From: Thiodiazotropha sp040507225
GTDB taxonomy: Bacteria > Pseudomonadota > Gammaproteobacteria > Chromatiales > Chromatiaceae
Assembly (NCBI GenBank): GCA_040507225.1
Contig: JBEVVG010000001.1
Span: forward strand, 1,240,001-1,304,000
Length of the DNA: 64,000 nucleotides
Direction: 5' to 3'
Every line of letters begins with the position of its first letter. The stretch's first letter is position 1. Positions 44,124-53,797 of this stretch are shown one piece after another. The notes below the pieces were generated by a model that searched no databases, was not told the origin of the DNA, and saw only the letters and a list, made by a program, of their open reading frames with translations. The translations under genes were made by a program, and so were the position numbers.

Positions 44124-45005
44124 ATGATCGAAGCAAAGAACCTGTGCAAGAACTACTCCGGGGGTGTCAAGGCCGTAGATAATGTCAGTTTTCAAATTCC
44201 GAGAGGGGTCTGCTTCGGCCTGCTCGGCCCCAACGGAGCGGGTAAAACCACCACCGTAGAAATGCTCGAAGGGATCAAGTCCCCCTCCTCAGGCAGCATC
44301 CGCTATAAAGGCGAACCGCTCGGCAAACGCTTTCGCAACGAAGCCGGCATCATGTTCCAGCACACCGCCCTGCAGGAGTTCATCCGCGTGGACGAGGTTC
44401 TGAGGATGTTTCAGCGCTTCTATCCCAACCCGAGACCCATGCAGGAACTGGTGGAGGTGTGCGCGCTGGGGGAATTCCTCGAACGTGACACGCGAAAGCT
44501 CTCCGGCGGTCAGAAACAGCGCCTGCTGCTCGCCATCGCCCTGATCAACAACCCCCAGGTGGTTTTTCTCGACGAACCCACCACCGGCCTGGACCCCCAG
44601 TCCCGCCGCAACCTGTGGAACCAGGTACGCCGCATCAAGGCGGAAAACAAAACCCTGGTGCTTACCACCCATTACATGGAAGAGGCATTCGAACTGTGCG
44701 ACGAGATCATCATCATGGATCACGGCACGATCATCGCCCAGGGTAATCCCAAGGAGCTGCTGGCGCGGCATTTTGAAAACTCCGTCATCACCCTGCCCCC
44801 GTCTGCGCTGCCGGAAAAATTCCACACCGACCCGCAAGCCACCCTGCACAGCCAGAACGGTCAGATAGAGATTCACTCCCGGGATGTGGACGCGACGATA
44901 CACCACCTGATCGCCCAGGATATCTCCCTGAAACAGCTGCAGGTACGCTCACCCACCCTCGAGGACCTGTTTCTCGAACTGACCGGTCATCATCTGCGAA
45001 CATAG
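44124..45005 (+). CDS. ABC exporter ATP-binding protein
   Basis: The product is 293 residues. Walker A is GPNGAGKTTTVEML, Q-loop IMFQHTALQE, signature LSGGQKQRL, Walker B VVFLDEPTTGLD and H-loop TTHYME. A DUF4162-like C-terminal region (about 215-293) is typical of ABC-2 exporters. It pairs with the ABC-2 permease next door. Confidence 0.93.
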   Translation: MIEAKNLCKNYSGGVKAVDNVSFQIPRGVCFGLLGPNGAGKTTTVEMLEGIKSPSSGSIRYKGEPLGKRFRNEAGIMFQHTALQEFIRVDEVLRMFQRFYPNPRPMQELVEVCALGEFLERDTRKLSGGQKQRLLLAIALINNPQVVFLDEPTTGLDPQSRRNLWNQVRRIKAENKTLVLTTHYMEEAFELCDEIIIMDHGTIIAQGNPKELLARHFENSVITLPPSALPEKFHTDPQATLHSQNGQIEIHSRDVDATIHHLIAQDISLKQLQVRSPTLEDLFLELTGHHLRT

Positions 45006-45106
45006 AGACCCGGCAAGCGGATAACCCGTATCCGGCTCAGATCACGCTGAAGCGGGTCTGATGTAAGGTATAATCACCCATCATCACGAAACTCGAATCA
45101 ACTTCC

Positions 45107-46105
45107 ATGTCCCTTAGACGCTTTCTCGCCGCCCTGCATGCGCGCAACCTGGAATTCCTGCGTGATCGTACCGCGCTCGGGTGGAACCTGATCATGCCCG
45201 TGCTGATCGTCATGGGATTCGCCTTCGCCTTCACCACCGGACAGGAAGAACTCTACAAGGTGGGACTCTACGGTGAGCCTGCCGAGGAACAGCCGATCCA
45301 GACTTTCCTGCAAACCCGCTACCTGGACTTCATCCCGGTCGAGGATCTGGAGAAGATGATCGATAAGGTGGACCGGCACCAGATCGACCTGTTGCTGGAT
45401 GTCTCGAACCGCCGCTACTGGGTCAACAGCACCTCCCCCAAGGGCTACCTGCTGGAACAACTGCTGCAACCCTATGACTATCAGCGCGAGACCCTGCACG
45501 GTGCTGAAATCCGCTATGTCGACTGGGTGGTGCCCGGTGTGCTGGGGATGAACATCATGTTCAGCGCCCTGTTCGGGGTGGGTTATGTGATCGTCCGCTA
45601 CCGTAAAAACGGTGTGCTCAAACGCCTCAGGGCCACCCCCCTGAGCGCCCTTGAGTTTCTCTCCGCGCAGATCGCCTCACGCATCCTGATGATTGTCAGC
45701 GTGACCTCGCTGGTCTACATGGGCACCAACCTGATCGTGGATTTCCGCATGGCCGGGTCCTACTGGTTGTTGCTGCTGATTCTGATATTCGGCTCGCTGA
45801 GCATGATCAGCGTGGGGCTCCTGATCGCCGCACGGATCAGCAGTGAGGAGGCGGCCAACGGGCTGCTCAACCTGATCAGTTTTCCGATGATGCTGCTGTC
45901 CGGTGTCTGGTTCTCCCTGGAGGGCTCCCACCCCTGGGTGCAAAACCTCTCCCAGGCACTGCCTCTGACCCACATGCTGGATGCGGCCCGCGCCGTGATG
46001 ATCGACGGGGCGGGTCTGCGGGAGGTGGCGCCGGAACTGTTCATTTTGACCCTTTTTACTCTATGCTTTGTCACCATCGGCTCAATAACCTTTCGTTGGG
46101 AGTGA
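45107..46105 (+). CDS. ABC-2 type exporter permease
   Basis: The product is 332 residues with six membrane helices: one near the N-terminus (about 25-45), then a large extracytoplasmic loop, and five from about 145 on. The C-terminal half shows RYRKNGVLKRLRATPLSALEFLSAQI, the coupling-helix region, and FPMMLLSGVWFSLEGSHPWVQ. The exported molecule is unknown. A possible -10 (TATAAT, 45069-45074) lies in the 101-bp gap after the ATPase gene, with a weak -35. Confidence 0.92.
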   Translation: MSLRRFLAALHARNLEFLRDRTALGWNLIMPVLIVMGFAFAFTTGQEELYKVGLYGEPAEEQPIQTFLQTRYLDFIPVEDLEKMIDKVDRHQIDLLLDVSNRRYWVNSTSPKGYLLEQLLQPYDYQRETLHGAEIRYVDWVVPGVLGMNIMFSALFGVGYVIVRYRKNGVLKRLRATPLSALEFLSAQIASRILMIVSVTSLVYMGTNLIVDFRMAGSYWLLLLILIFGSLSMISVGLLIAARISSEEAANGLLNLISFPMMLLSGVWFSLEGSHPWVQNLSQALPLTHMLDAARAVMIDGAGLREVAPELFILTLFTLCFVTIGSITFRWE

Positions 46106-46108
46106 GCA

Positions 46109-46585
46109 ATGGCGGATCGGGACGCGGAGTTCATGCAGGAGGCCCTGGCGCTGGCCCGGCATGGCATCGAGCAAGGCCATGGGGGACCCTTCGGGGCCCT
46201 GGTGGTCCATGAGGGGCGGATTGTAGGGCGCGGCTGGAATCAGGTCGTCAAGCGCAATGATCCCACGGCGCATGCCGAGATGCAGGCGATTCGCGAGGCC
46301 TGCCAGAACCTCCAAACCTACCACCTCAACGACGCGGTGCTCTACACCACCTGCCAACCCTGCCCGATGTGCCTCAGCGCAGCCTACTGGGCTCACATCT
46401 CACGTCTGGTCTACGCTGCGGAGGCAGGAGATGCGACGGCGATCGGCTTCGACGACCATCGCATCGAAGAGGAGCTCCAGCGCCCCCCGGAACAACGCAG
46501 CATGCCAAGCCGCCAGGTCCTGAGAGAAGAGAGCCTCGAGCTGTTCGCACTGTGGCGGAACAGTGCACTGCGGACCGAGTACTGA
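46109..46585 (+). CDS. Zinc nucleoside/guanine deaminase
   Basis: The product is a 158-residue cytidine-deaminase-fold protein. The zinc site is THAEMQAI (here AHAEMQAI: His, proton-shuttle Glu) and TTCQPCPMCLSAAYW (two Cys). The final LFALWRNSALRTEY and overall length resemble guanine deaminase (GuaD type) more than TadA. The start is 4 bases past the permease stop with GGGAG upstream. The molybdenum hydroxylase genes begin 185 bp later, but a shared purine pathway is only a possibility. Confidence 0.85.
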   Translation: MADRDAEFMQEALALARHGIEQGHGGPFGALVVHEGRIVGRGWNQVVKRNDPTAHAEMQAIREACQNLQTYHLNDAVLYTTCQPCPMCLSAAYWAHISRLVYAAEAGDATAIGFDDHRIEEELQRPPEQRSMPSRQVLREESLELFALWRNSALRTEY

Positions 46586-46770
46586 AGCGGCATTGTGTGG
46601 CTGCGCTGACGCCCCGGCGGTTGGCCGAATTGGGCGCTGCAGCCTCGTTCAGGTTCGTCTATGAAGGTTTGATTCAAACGCCTCGAGGATGCTTGCAGCC
46701 TGCGGGCAAAGGCCTAGAATGAAAACTTCGATCGACCACGACTCATTGGATTGAGCATTCGCAGAGCAGC

Positions 46771-47250
46771 ATGACCACGACCCTGAATATCAACGGTGCA
46801 TCGATCTCAGTGGATGTCGACCCGCAGACGCCCCTGCTGTGGGTACTGCGGGACACCCTAGGACTCACCGGCAGCAAGTACAGCTGCGGCATCGGCATGT
46901 GCGGCTCCTGCCGGGTGCTGCTCGATCAGCGCGTGGTCAGCGCCTGCCGGCTGAGGACCGCCGATGCCGCCGGGCATGCCATCCTCACCATCGAGGGGCT
47001 GTCAGCAAGCGCCGCGAATCACCCCCTGCTGCAGGCCTGGGAGTCACTCCAGGTACCTCAGTGCGGTTACTGCCAGTCCGGCCAGATCATCACCGCCTAT
47101 GCCCTGCTCCAGGTCCATCCCCATCCGACGGATCAGCAGATCGACGAAGCCATGTCCGGGGTGTTGTGCCGCTGCGGCAGCTACCCCCGCATCAAGGCGG
47201 CGATCCAACAGGCTGTGAGCAGCGCATCCCGCCAGGAGCCTGTGAAATGA
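46771..47250 (+). CDS. 2Fe-2S subunit of molybdenum hydroxylase (IorA type)
   Basis: The product is 159 residues. The plant-type cluster is CGIGMCGSCRVLL...C and the second helical-domain cluster is CGYCQSGQI ... CRCGSYPRI. It passes electrons from the molybdenum centre of the following subunit, whose start overlaps its stop by 4 bp (ATGA). Confidence 0.93.
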   Translation: MTTTLNINGASISVDVDPQTPLLWVLRDTLGLTGSKYSCGIGMCGSCRVLLDQRVVSACRLRTADAAGHAILTIEGLSASAANHPLLQAWESLQVPQCGYCQSGQIITAYALLQVHPHPTDQQIDEAMSGVLCRCGSYPRIKAAIQQAVSSASRQEPVK

Positions 47251-49343
47251 AGCGTTTCAGACCGGACCGGCGCCGCTTTCTCAAGCTGAGCGCGGCCAGC
47301 CTGGGATCGGGACTGACGCTGGGCATCTGCTGGAGCGGACTCAATGCCGCAGCCACGAACGCTACTGAAGATTTCCAACCCAATGCCTGGCTGAGTATCG
47401 ACAAACAGGGTCTGGCCACACTGTATGTGGCCGAATCGGAGATGGGTCAGGGCGTCTACACCGCCCTGCCGATGCTGATTGCAGAAGAGTTGGAAGCCGA
47501 TTGGCGGCTGATCCGGGTGGAGCACGCCTCCCTGGATCCCTCTTATGGCTTCCAGGGCACCGGAGGCAGCCGCAGTGTGCGTAAAGCCTGGAAGATCCTC
47601 CGGGAGGCAGGGGCGATCGCCCGGCATCTGCTGATCAGCGCGGCGGCGCAACAATGGGGGGTCGAGCGGGACACGTGCTTCGCACGCATGTCCCGGGTCA
47701 TCCATCGCACCTCGGGACGCTCACTGAGTTACGCAGAGCTGGTGGAACGGGCCTCGCAACTGCCCCTGCCCGACAGTGTGGCGCTGAAACAGGCAGACGA
47801 GTATACCCTGATCGGAAACCCACTCCCCAGGATGGACCTGGCGGGAAAGATCGACGGCAGTGCGGTGTTTGGCATCGACGTGCGCAGACCCGGGCAGCTG
47901 TACGCCAGCATCAGGCAGTCACCGGTATTCGGGGGACGGGTGAAAAGTTTCAACGCACAGGCCGTCAAGGAACTGCCCGGGGTTGTCGACTGTTTTGCCC
48001 TCGAAGAGGGTGTGGTGGTGGTCGCACGCAGCACCTGGCAGGCCTTTCAGGCCCGAGAGGCTCTCCGGATCGACTGGTCTGAGGGTACCCAACCCGGTTT
48101 GGACAATGCCCAGGTGCTGAAACAGCTCTCCACTGCGCTCGAGTCTTCGGCCGGTAAAACCATCCTCCAGCGGGGTGACCCCAGCACCGAACCCGAGCCG
48201 CAGGGGCGCAGAATCGAGCGGGACTACAGCCTGCCTTTCCAGGCGCACATGACGCCTGAACCGATGAACTGCACCGTGCAGATCGAGGGGCAACAGGTGC
48301 GCATCTGGGCGCCGACCCAGTCACCGACGAGCGCCCGATCGAGCGCCATCGAGGCCCTGCGAAGCCTCGGGGGCGACTGGGCCCTGGCGTCGGATGATGC
48401 ATTGCAACAGCGTATCGAGATCAACACCACTCTGCTCGGCGGCGGATTCGGCCGACGCATCCTGCAGGATTACGTCACCCAGGGGGTGAAAATCGCTGCC
48501 CGTTTCAAACAGCCCGTGCAACTGGTGTGGCCCCGGGACGAGGATCTTCAGCACGACTACTATCACCCCTTTACCCTGCACAAAATGAGCGGCGTGCTGG
48601 ATGAACAGGGTCTGCCCCGGGTCTGGCGTCACCGTATCGCCGGTCTGAAGGCCGATCACTACGGCGCCGATGAACTCCCTTACGACATACCCCAGGTGAA
48701 GGTGGAACTGAACCGTCTCGACACCCCGGTCCCGATCGGACCCTGGCGTTCGGTCACCCACCACTACCACGCCTTCGCCATTGAGCATTTTTTCGATGAA
48801 TTGGCGCGCGCCGGTGGACAGGATCCGTTGCAGCTTCGACTCAAACTGCTGACCCAACCCCGCCTCAGGCAGGTCCTGGAAATTGCCGCGGAATCCGCCG
48901 GCTGGGACCATCCGGACAAGCACCGCCAACTGGGTTGCGCCGTCCACTCCGGATTCGGCAGTCATGTGGCGGAGATCGTTGAGCTCAGGGCATCGGATCG
49001 ACAGCTGCGGGTGGCCAAGGTGACCTGTGTGGTGGACTGCGGTCAGGTGATCAACCCGGACACGCTCAAGGCGCAGATGGAGGGTTCGATTGTGTTTGGC
49101 CTGAGCGCCGCGCTGAAATCCCCCATTACCCTGGACCGGGGACGGGTGACTCAGAGCAACTTTCATGACTACCCGATCCTGCGCTTCCATGAAACGCCGG
49201 ACATCGAGGTGATCATCGTGCCCAGCACACAGGATCCCGGGGGCGCGGGTGAGCCGGGAGTGCCTCCCCTGGCCCCGGCACTGGCGAATGCGCTGCTGGC
49301 TGCGCAGGGTACCGCCGGTGGTGGTCTGCCGGTTGTCTGGTAA
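47247..49343 (+). CDS. Molybdopterin-binding subunit of molybdenum hydroxylase (IorB type)
   Basis: The product is 698 residues. DRRRFLKLSAAS at the N-terminus is a twin-arginine signal, so the enzyme is exported, carrying the small subunit along. Family motifs include SEMGQGVYTALPMLIAEEL, GTGGSRSVR, FGRRILQDYV and, near the end, the catalytic Glu in GAGEPGVPPLAPALANAL. This is the isoquinoline 1-oxidoreductase / aldehyde-dehydrogenase branch, not cytoplasmic XDH. The substrate is unknown. No cytochrome c acceptor gene is adjacent. The frame extends far upstream inside the small subunit, but the ATG at 47247 is the start. Confidence 0.92.
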   Translation: MKRFRPDRRRFLKLSAASLGSGLTLGICWSGLNAAATNATEDFQPNAWLSIDKQGLATLYVAESEMGQGVYTALPMLIAEELEADWRLIRVEHASLDPSYGFQGTGGSRSVRKAWKILREAGAIARHLLISAAAQQWGVERDTCFARMSRVIHRTSGRSLSYAELVERASQLPLPDSVALKQADEYTLIGNPLPRMDLAGKIDGSAVFGIDVRRPGQLYASIRQSPVFGGRVKSFNAQAVKELPGVVDCFALEEGVVVVARSTWQAFQAREALRIDWSEGTQPGLDNAQVLKQLSTALESSAGKTILQRGDPSTEPEPQGRRIERDYSLPFQAHMTPEPMNCTVQIEGQQVRIWAPTQSPTSARSSAIEALRSLGGDWALASDDALQQRIEINTTLLGGGFGRRILQDYVTQGVKIAARFKQPVQLVWPRDEDLQHDYYHPFTLHKMSGVLDEQGLPRVWRHRIAGLKADHYGADELPYDIPQVKVELNRLDTPVPIGPWRSVTHHYHAFAIEHFFDELARAGGQDPLQLRLKLLTQPRLRQVLEIAAESAGWDHPDKHRQLGCAVHSGFGSHVAEIVELRASDRQLRVAKVTCVVDCGQVINPDTLKAQMEGSIVFGLSAALKSPITLDRGRVTQSNFHDYPILRFHETPDIEVIIVPSTQDPGGAGEPGVPPLAPALANALLAAQGTAGGGLPVVW

Positions 49344-49809
49344 ATTCAGCACACGTGAAATTGACGCAAAATGCTCCGATCTGATTGCATGGCGCTAATT
49401 GGATCATTTTCAGAAACCGGGATATTTCATGGGCACATTGCGTCGACCCAACCACAGTCCCTGTGGTTGGGTCCGCAATGCTCAAGCAGCCTCGAATGAG
49501 GCTGCCTCCCATCTGCGCTCCCTCGCGAGACATACACTCCTGTCCGTGGCGGTATGCCCTGAAAGCCATGTCCCTATGGGCTTTGATTACATTCTGGCAC
49601 AGCGGCGATTTTTGTATGTCGGAATCCATTGTCAGATGGCGTCAGATCAATCCCATGAATCCTGTAAGTGAATTCTGACGCATGGAGCCCCAATAACCCC
49701 CTCTGTCAAGTGCAAAACTGACGCAGTGAAACTATCGGCAAGGTTTCCCTGCCGTGGTAAAGTTCCTCCGAACGATCACGACTCCAGGCAGCTACGGATC
49801 CAGATACCC
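49344..49809. other. Noncoding gap with strong hairpins before the AsnB operon
   Basis: This is a 466-bp gap. Short frames in it lack protein character. It contains two strong hairpins (listed separately) and three TGACGCA heptamers (near 49363, 49677 and 49715). The AsnB operon's promoter should lie in the right-hand part. Confidence 0.5.
49445..49505. repeat. Two adjacent perfect hairpins
   Basis: GACCCAACCACAG (49445-49457), loop TCC, and its exact complement (49461-49473) form a 13-bp stem. GCAGCCTC (49486-49493), loop GAAT, GAGGCTGC (49498-49505) form an 8-bp stem. No T-run follows, so these are REP-like structures or RNA 3'-end stabilisers rather than ordinary terminators. Confidence 0.7.
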
Positions 49810-51741
49810 ATGTGTGGCATTGCAGGCATCATGAACCTAGGGCAAGGCGTTGCGCCTTCCCGGACAGAACTCGAGCAGATGATCCACGCGGTTCACCACC
49901 GGGGACCGGATGGTTACGGATTCTACAACCATGACCGGGTCGGGCTGGCGCATGCCAGGCTGAGCATCATCGACCTGGCCGGTGGCGATCAGCCGATCCA
50001 CAATGAGGACAAGACCCTCCAGGTCGTGTTCAACGGCGAAATCTTCAACTACGTGGAACTGCGCGCCGAGCTGGAAAAACAGGGGCACCAGTTCTACACC
50101 CACTCCGACACCGAGGTCATCGTGCACCTTTATGAGGAGCACGGAGAAGGATTCGTCGAACACCTGAACGGCCAGTTCGCCATCGCCCTGTGGGATGAAG
50201 CCAACCACACGTTGATCCTGACCCGGGATCGCGCCGGCATCCGCCCGCTGTTCTATACCCAGACCGGTAACCGCCTCTATTTTGCATCCGAGGTCAAATC
50301 CCTGTTCAGCCACCCGGCGATTCACCGGGCGATCGACCTGACCGCACTGCAGGAGGTCTTCACCTTCTGGACCACCCTGCCACCCAACTCCCTGTTCGAG
50401 TCGGTGAAGATGCTGCCTCCGGGTCACCTGATGACCGTGCAGCAGGGTGAGATCAAGATCCAACGCTACTGGGACTGGCAATACCCCAACGAGGCCATCG
50501 ACAGCCGCAAATCCGCGGACGACTGGGCCGAGGAACTCAAGGCGCTGATGATCGACTCGGTTCGCCTGCAACTGCGTTCCGACGTGCCGGTGGGCGCCTA
50601 CCTGAGCGGAGGGCTGGACTCCTCGGTACTCACCTCGCTGATCAAGAATTTCACCGATACCCCGCTGCGCACCTTCTCCATCGGCTTCGAGGACGAAGAG
50701 TTCGACGAGAGCGCCTATCAACAGGACCTGGTGAACTACCTGGGCACCCACCACACCCATGTGCTGTGCAAACGCTCGGATATCGGCGAGGCCTTTCCCA
50801 AGGTGATCCGGCACACCGAATCCAGCATTGTGCGCACCGCACCCACCCCCCTGATGCTGCTCTCCGGTGCGGTTCGCGAAGCCGGCTATAAAGTCGTACT
50901 CACGGGGGAAGGCGCGGATGAGGTGTTTGGCGGCTATGACATCTTCAAGGAAGCCAAGGTACGGCGTTTCTGGAGTCACGCCCCGGAATCCCAGTGGCGC
51001 CCGCTGATCCTGCAACGCCTCTACCCGTACCTGAAGCACTCGCCGACCGCCAGCGGCGCCTTCACCCAGCGTTTCTTTCAGCAGGGCATGGAACATCTGG
51101 ACAAGCCGTATTTCGCCCACATACCCCGCTGGGCCACCACCCAGCGCATCCTCCAGTTTCTCTCCGACGAGGCGCGGGCCGCAGTGGAGCCGGCGGTCGA
51201 TTTCGCCCGCATCGAGCGCATCCTGCCCGCGGAGATCCAGGATTGGAAACCCCTCAACCGGGACCAGTACATCGAGGCCAACACCCTGCTGTCGGGCTAC
51301 CTGCTGAGTTCCCAGGGTGACCGGGTCGGCATGGCCAATTCCATCGAGGGTCGGTTCCCGTTTCTCGACCATCGGGTGATTGAATTCGCCGCACGGCTGC
51401 CGAGCCGCTACAAGATCATGGGCTTGAATGAGAAATACATGCTCAAGAAAACCATGCAGGGGCTGATCCCGGAAAGCATACGCAATCGCAGCAAACAGCC
51501 CTACCGGGCACCGGACAGCCAATCCTTCTTTCAGGACGGAAAACCCCTGGACTATGTGGAAGACCTGTTCAGCGAGGCGCGCATCAAAAAGGCCGGTTAC
51601 TTCAACCCTAAGGCGACCAGTATGCTGCTCAACAAGTGCGCCCGGGGCAAGGCGTTGGGATTCGGTGACAACATGGCCTTCGTGGGGATTCTCTCGACCA
51701 TGCTCATCGACGAACAGTTCATCACCCAGCCGCCGGCATGA
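49810..51741 (+). CDS. Asparagine-synthase-family glutamine amidotransferase
   Basis: The product is 643 residues. It must start at 49810 so that Cys2 (MCGIAGIMNLG) is the glutaminase nucleophile; the frame runs back to 49726. The N-terminal class II amidotransferase (1-190) has HHRGPDGYG, HARLSIIDL and FNGEIFNYVELR. The synthase domain has the ATP-pyrophosphatase loop SGGLDSSVLTSL and GEGADEVFGGYDIF. It amidates a carboxylate using Gln and ATP. As first gene of an operon with ACP and AMP ligase, the acceptor is probably a specialised acid rather than free aspartate; exosortase-linked and O-antigen clusters use such enzymes. Confidence 0.9.
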   Translation: MCGIAGIMNLGQGVAPSRTELEQMIHAVHHRGPDGYGFYNHDRVGLAHARLSIIDLAGGDQPIHNEDKTLQVVFNGEIFNYVELRAELEKQGHQFYTHSDTEVIVHLYEEHGEGFVEHLNGQFAIALWDEANHTLILTRDRAGIRPLFYTQTGNRLYFASEVKSLFSHPAIHRAIDLTALQEVFTFWTTLPPNSLFESVKMLPPGHLMTVQQGEIKIQRYWDWQYPNEAIDSRKSADDWAEELKALMIDSVRLQLRSDVPVGAYLSGGLDSSVLTSLIKNFTDTPLRTFSIGFEDEEFDESAYQQDLVNYLGTHHTHVLCKRSDIGEAFPKVIRHTESSIVRTAPTPLMLLSGAVREAGYKVVLTGEGADEVFGGYDIFKEAKVRRFWSHAPESQWRPLILQRLYPYLKHSPTASGAFTQRFFQQGMEHLDKPYFAHIPRWATTQRILQFLSDEARAAVEPAVDFARIERILPAEIQDWKPLNRDQYIEANTLLSGYLLSSQGDRVGMANSIEGRFPFLDHRVIEFAARLPSRYKIMGLNEKYMLKKTMQGLIPESIRNRSKQPYRAPDSQSFFQDGKPLDYVEDLFSEARIKKAGYFNPKATSMLLNKCARGKALGFGDNMAFVGILSTMLIDEQFITQPPA

Positions 51742-51871
51742 CCCAGATCCGAGCCAGCGGCACTGCGAAAATCCGAACGGTTTGATTACGCAATGACCGT
51801 CAGATAGCGTATATTTTGCAGATCCTGAATACAGTATCATTCACCACAATTTCAAAACATTAGGAAACCCC

Positions 51872-52117
51872 ATGTCTGTAGAAGAACAAATCAGAAACTA
51901 TATCCTGGAGAACTACCTGTTTACCGATGACGCATCAGCGCTCGACAGCAGCGATTCCTTTCTCGACAAGGGGATTCTCGACTCCACCGGCATCCTCGAG
52001 GTGATCTACTTCCTGGAAGACGAGTTCGGGATCAAGGTGGAAGACACGGAGATGGTTCCCGAGAACCTGGACTCGGTGAACAACATCGTGGCCTTCATCG
52101 GCAAGAAGAAAGCCTGA
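51872..52117 (+). CDS. Acyl/peptidyl carrier protein
   Basis: The product is 81 residues, acidic and helical. The phosphopantetheine site is Ser38 in DKGILDSTGILEVIYFLEDEFGI; the more usual residue after Ser is Leu, here Thr. It would carry an acyl or aminoacyl group loaded by the AMP ligase that follows 129 bp later. TTAGGAAA upstream is the likely ribosome site. Confidence 0.9.
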   Translation: MSVEEQIRNYILENYLFTDDASALDSSDSFLDKGILDSTGILEVIYFLEDEFGIKVEDTEMVPENLDSVNNIVAFIGKKKA

Positions 52118-52246
52118 TCCGCATCGCCTGTCGAGCGACCGCGAAACCAGAATTTGCCCGTACCATGAATGACTTGGCCTCCCCTCAAAGCGCCCACACC
52201 AGAGCCGTTCCTGCCGGCCGGGCAAATGTACTGTCTCTGGTGAGCC

Positions 52247-53797
52247 ATGAAATCTGAACCGCTTTCTCCGCAAACGCCCCTGATCGAACGCTTCCGGTCA
52301 GTGGTCGAGGCGTATCCGGATGCCCCGGCCGTCACCGACAGCACGCGACAGGTCAGCTACCGGGAACTGCAACAAGAGGTCGCCCGGGTGGCGGCCTATC
52401 TCACCGGGCAAGGCCTGCAACCGGGTGACCGGGTCGCCCTGCTGCTGGCCAATTCGGTCAACTATGCCGCAGTGTTTTACGGAGTCTGGGCGGCGGGTGG
52501 CGTAACCGTGGCGCTCAACACCCAGTCCAAGGCGCGGGACATACACAACTGGGTGAGTCATTCCGGAACGCGCTGGCTGTTCATGGACGCCCGGCATGCC
52601 GAACGCAACGCGGTGGCGGAACGCCTGGGCGACGCCACCCGGCTGATTGCGGTCAGCGATCAAGCCCAGACAGAGGATCCGGCCGCCCAGCGCTGGCAGA
52701 CCCTGTGCAGCGGGGCCCCCAGCCTGCCGGAAACGGTACCGGCCCCGGGGGATCTGGCCTCCATCATCTACACCTCGGGCACCACCGGGCATCCGAAGGG
52801 AGTGACCCTCAGCCACGGCAATCTGAGCGCCAACGTTTCCTCCATACTGCAATATCTGGAGCTGACCGCCCAGGACAGCATCCTCAACGTGCTGCCTTTC
52901 TACTACTCCTACGGTAATTCCGTGCTGCATACCCATCTCGCGGCGGGCGGTTCCCTGATTCTCGAAAACAATCTGGTCTACCCGCACCGGGTGATCGAAC
53001 GTATGGCCAATGAACGGGTCAGCGGTTTCTCCGGAGTGCCCTCCACCTTCGCCCTGCTGCTGGGACGGGTCAACCTGGAAGACTACGATCTCAGCGGCCT
53101 GCGCTATCTGACCCAGGCCGGCGGCGCCATGGCGCCCGCACTGGCGGACAAACTGGTCGCCGCCCTGCCGCATACCCGGATCTTCATCATGTACGGCCAG
53201 ACCGAGGCCAGCGCCCGCCTGGCCTACCTGCCGCCTGAGAAACTCATCGAAAAACGAGGCTCCATCGGCATCGCCATCCCGGATACCACCATCGAGGTGC
53301 GCAACCCCGAGGGCCAACTCACCCAACCAGGCGAGACCGGGGAGATCTGTGCCACGGGACACAACATTATGCAGGGTTACTGGGGAGATCCGGAGAAAAC
53401 CGCGGAGGTCCTCAAACAGGGCTGGCTGCACACGGGCGATCTGGCCCACACCGACGAGGATGGTTACCTCTACATCGACGGACGCTCCTCGGACATGATC
53501 AAGAGCGGCGCCAACCGGATCAGCCCGAAAGAGATCGAGGAGGTGATTCAGGAGGTCGAAGGGGTCATGGAGGTGGCGGTAATCGGTGTTCCGGACGAGA
53601 TGCTGGGTGAGATCATACGCGCCTACGTGGTGCCCAAACCTGACACGCAACTCGACAGGATGACCATCCAGCGGCACTGTAAGCAAAACCTGGCGATCTA
53701 CAAGATCCCCAAGGAAATCACCTTCATCGACGAACTGCCGAAGACCGCTTCGGGCAAGATCCAGCGATTCGTTCTGCAGGAGAAGGCGACGAAATGA
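52247..53797 (+). CDS. AMP-forming acyl-CoA/ACP ligase
   Basis: The product is 516 residues of the ANL superfamily. The P-loop-like motif is IIYTSGTTGHPKGVTLSHGN, and A5 reads IMYGQTEASAR. GWLHTGDLAHTDEDGYLYIDGRSSDMIKSGANRISPKEIE gives the hinge region, and the catalytic Lys lies in KTASGKIQR. It activates a carboxylic acid as the adenylate and passes it to CoA or the neighbouring carrier protein. It resembles the ligases of exosortase-A-associated clusters, but no exosortase is present here. It overlaps the VOC gene by 4 bp. Confidence 0.92.
   Translation: MKSEPLSPQTPLIERFRSVVEAYPDAPAVTDSTRQVSYRELQQEVARVAAYLTGQGLQPGDRVALLLANSVNYAAVFYGVWAAGGVTVALNTQSKARDIHNWVSHSGTRWLFMDARHAERNAVAERLGDATRLIAVSDQAQTEDPAAQRWQTLCSGAPSLPETVPAPGDLASIIYTSGTTGHPKGVTLSHGNLSANVSSILQYLELTAQDSILNVLPFYYSYGNSVLHTHLAAGGSLILENNLVYPHRVIERMANERVSGFSGVPSTFALLLGRVNLEDYDLSGLRYLTQAGGAMAPALADKLVAALPHTRIFIMYGQTEASARLAYLPPEKLIEKRGSIGIAIPDTTIEVRNPEGQLTQPGETGEICATGHNIMQGYWGDPEKTAEVLKQGWLHTGDLAHTDEDGYLYIDGRSSDMIKSGANRISPKEIEEVIQEVEGVMEVAVIGVPDEMLGEIIRAYVVPKPDTQLDRMTIQRHCKQNLAIYKIPKEITFIDELPKTASGKIQRFVLQEKATK

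Noticed and set aside
46839..47246. Long upstream extension of the molybdenum subunit
   Set aside because: It runs out of frame through the 2Fe-2S subunit gene; the Tat signal starts at 47247.
49837..51840. 667-codon open frame antisense to the amidotransferase gene
   Set aside because: It is a GC-rich shadow of a gene with full family motifs on the plus strand. The antisense product has no recognisable domains.
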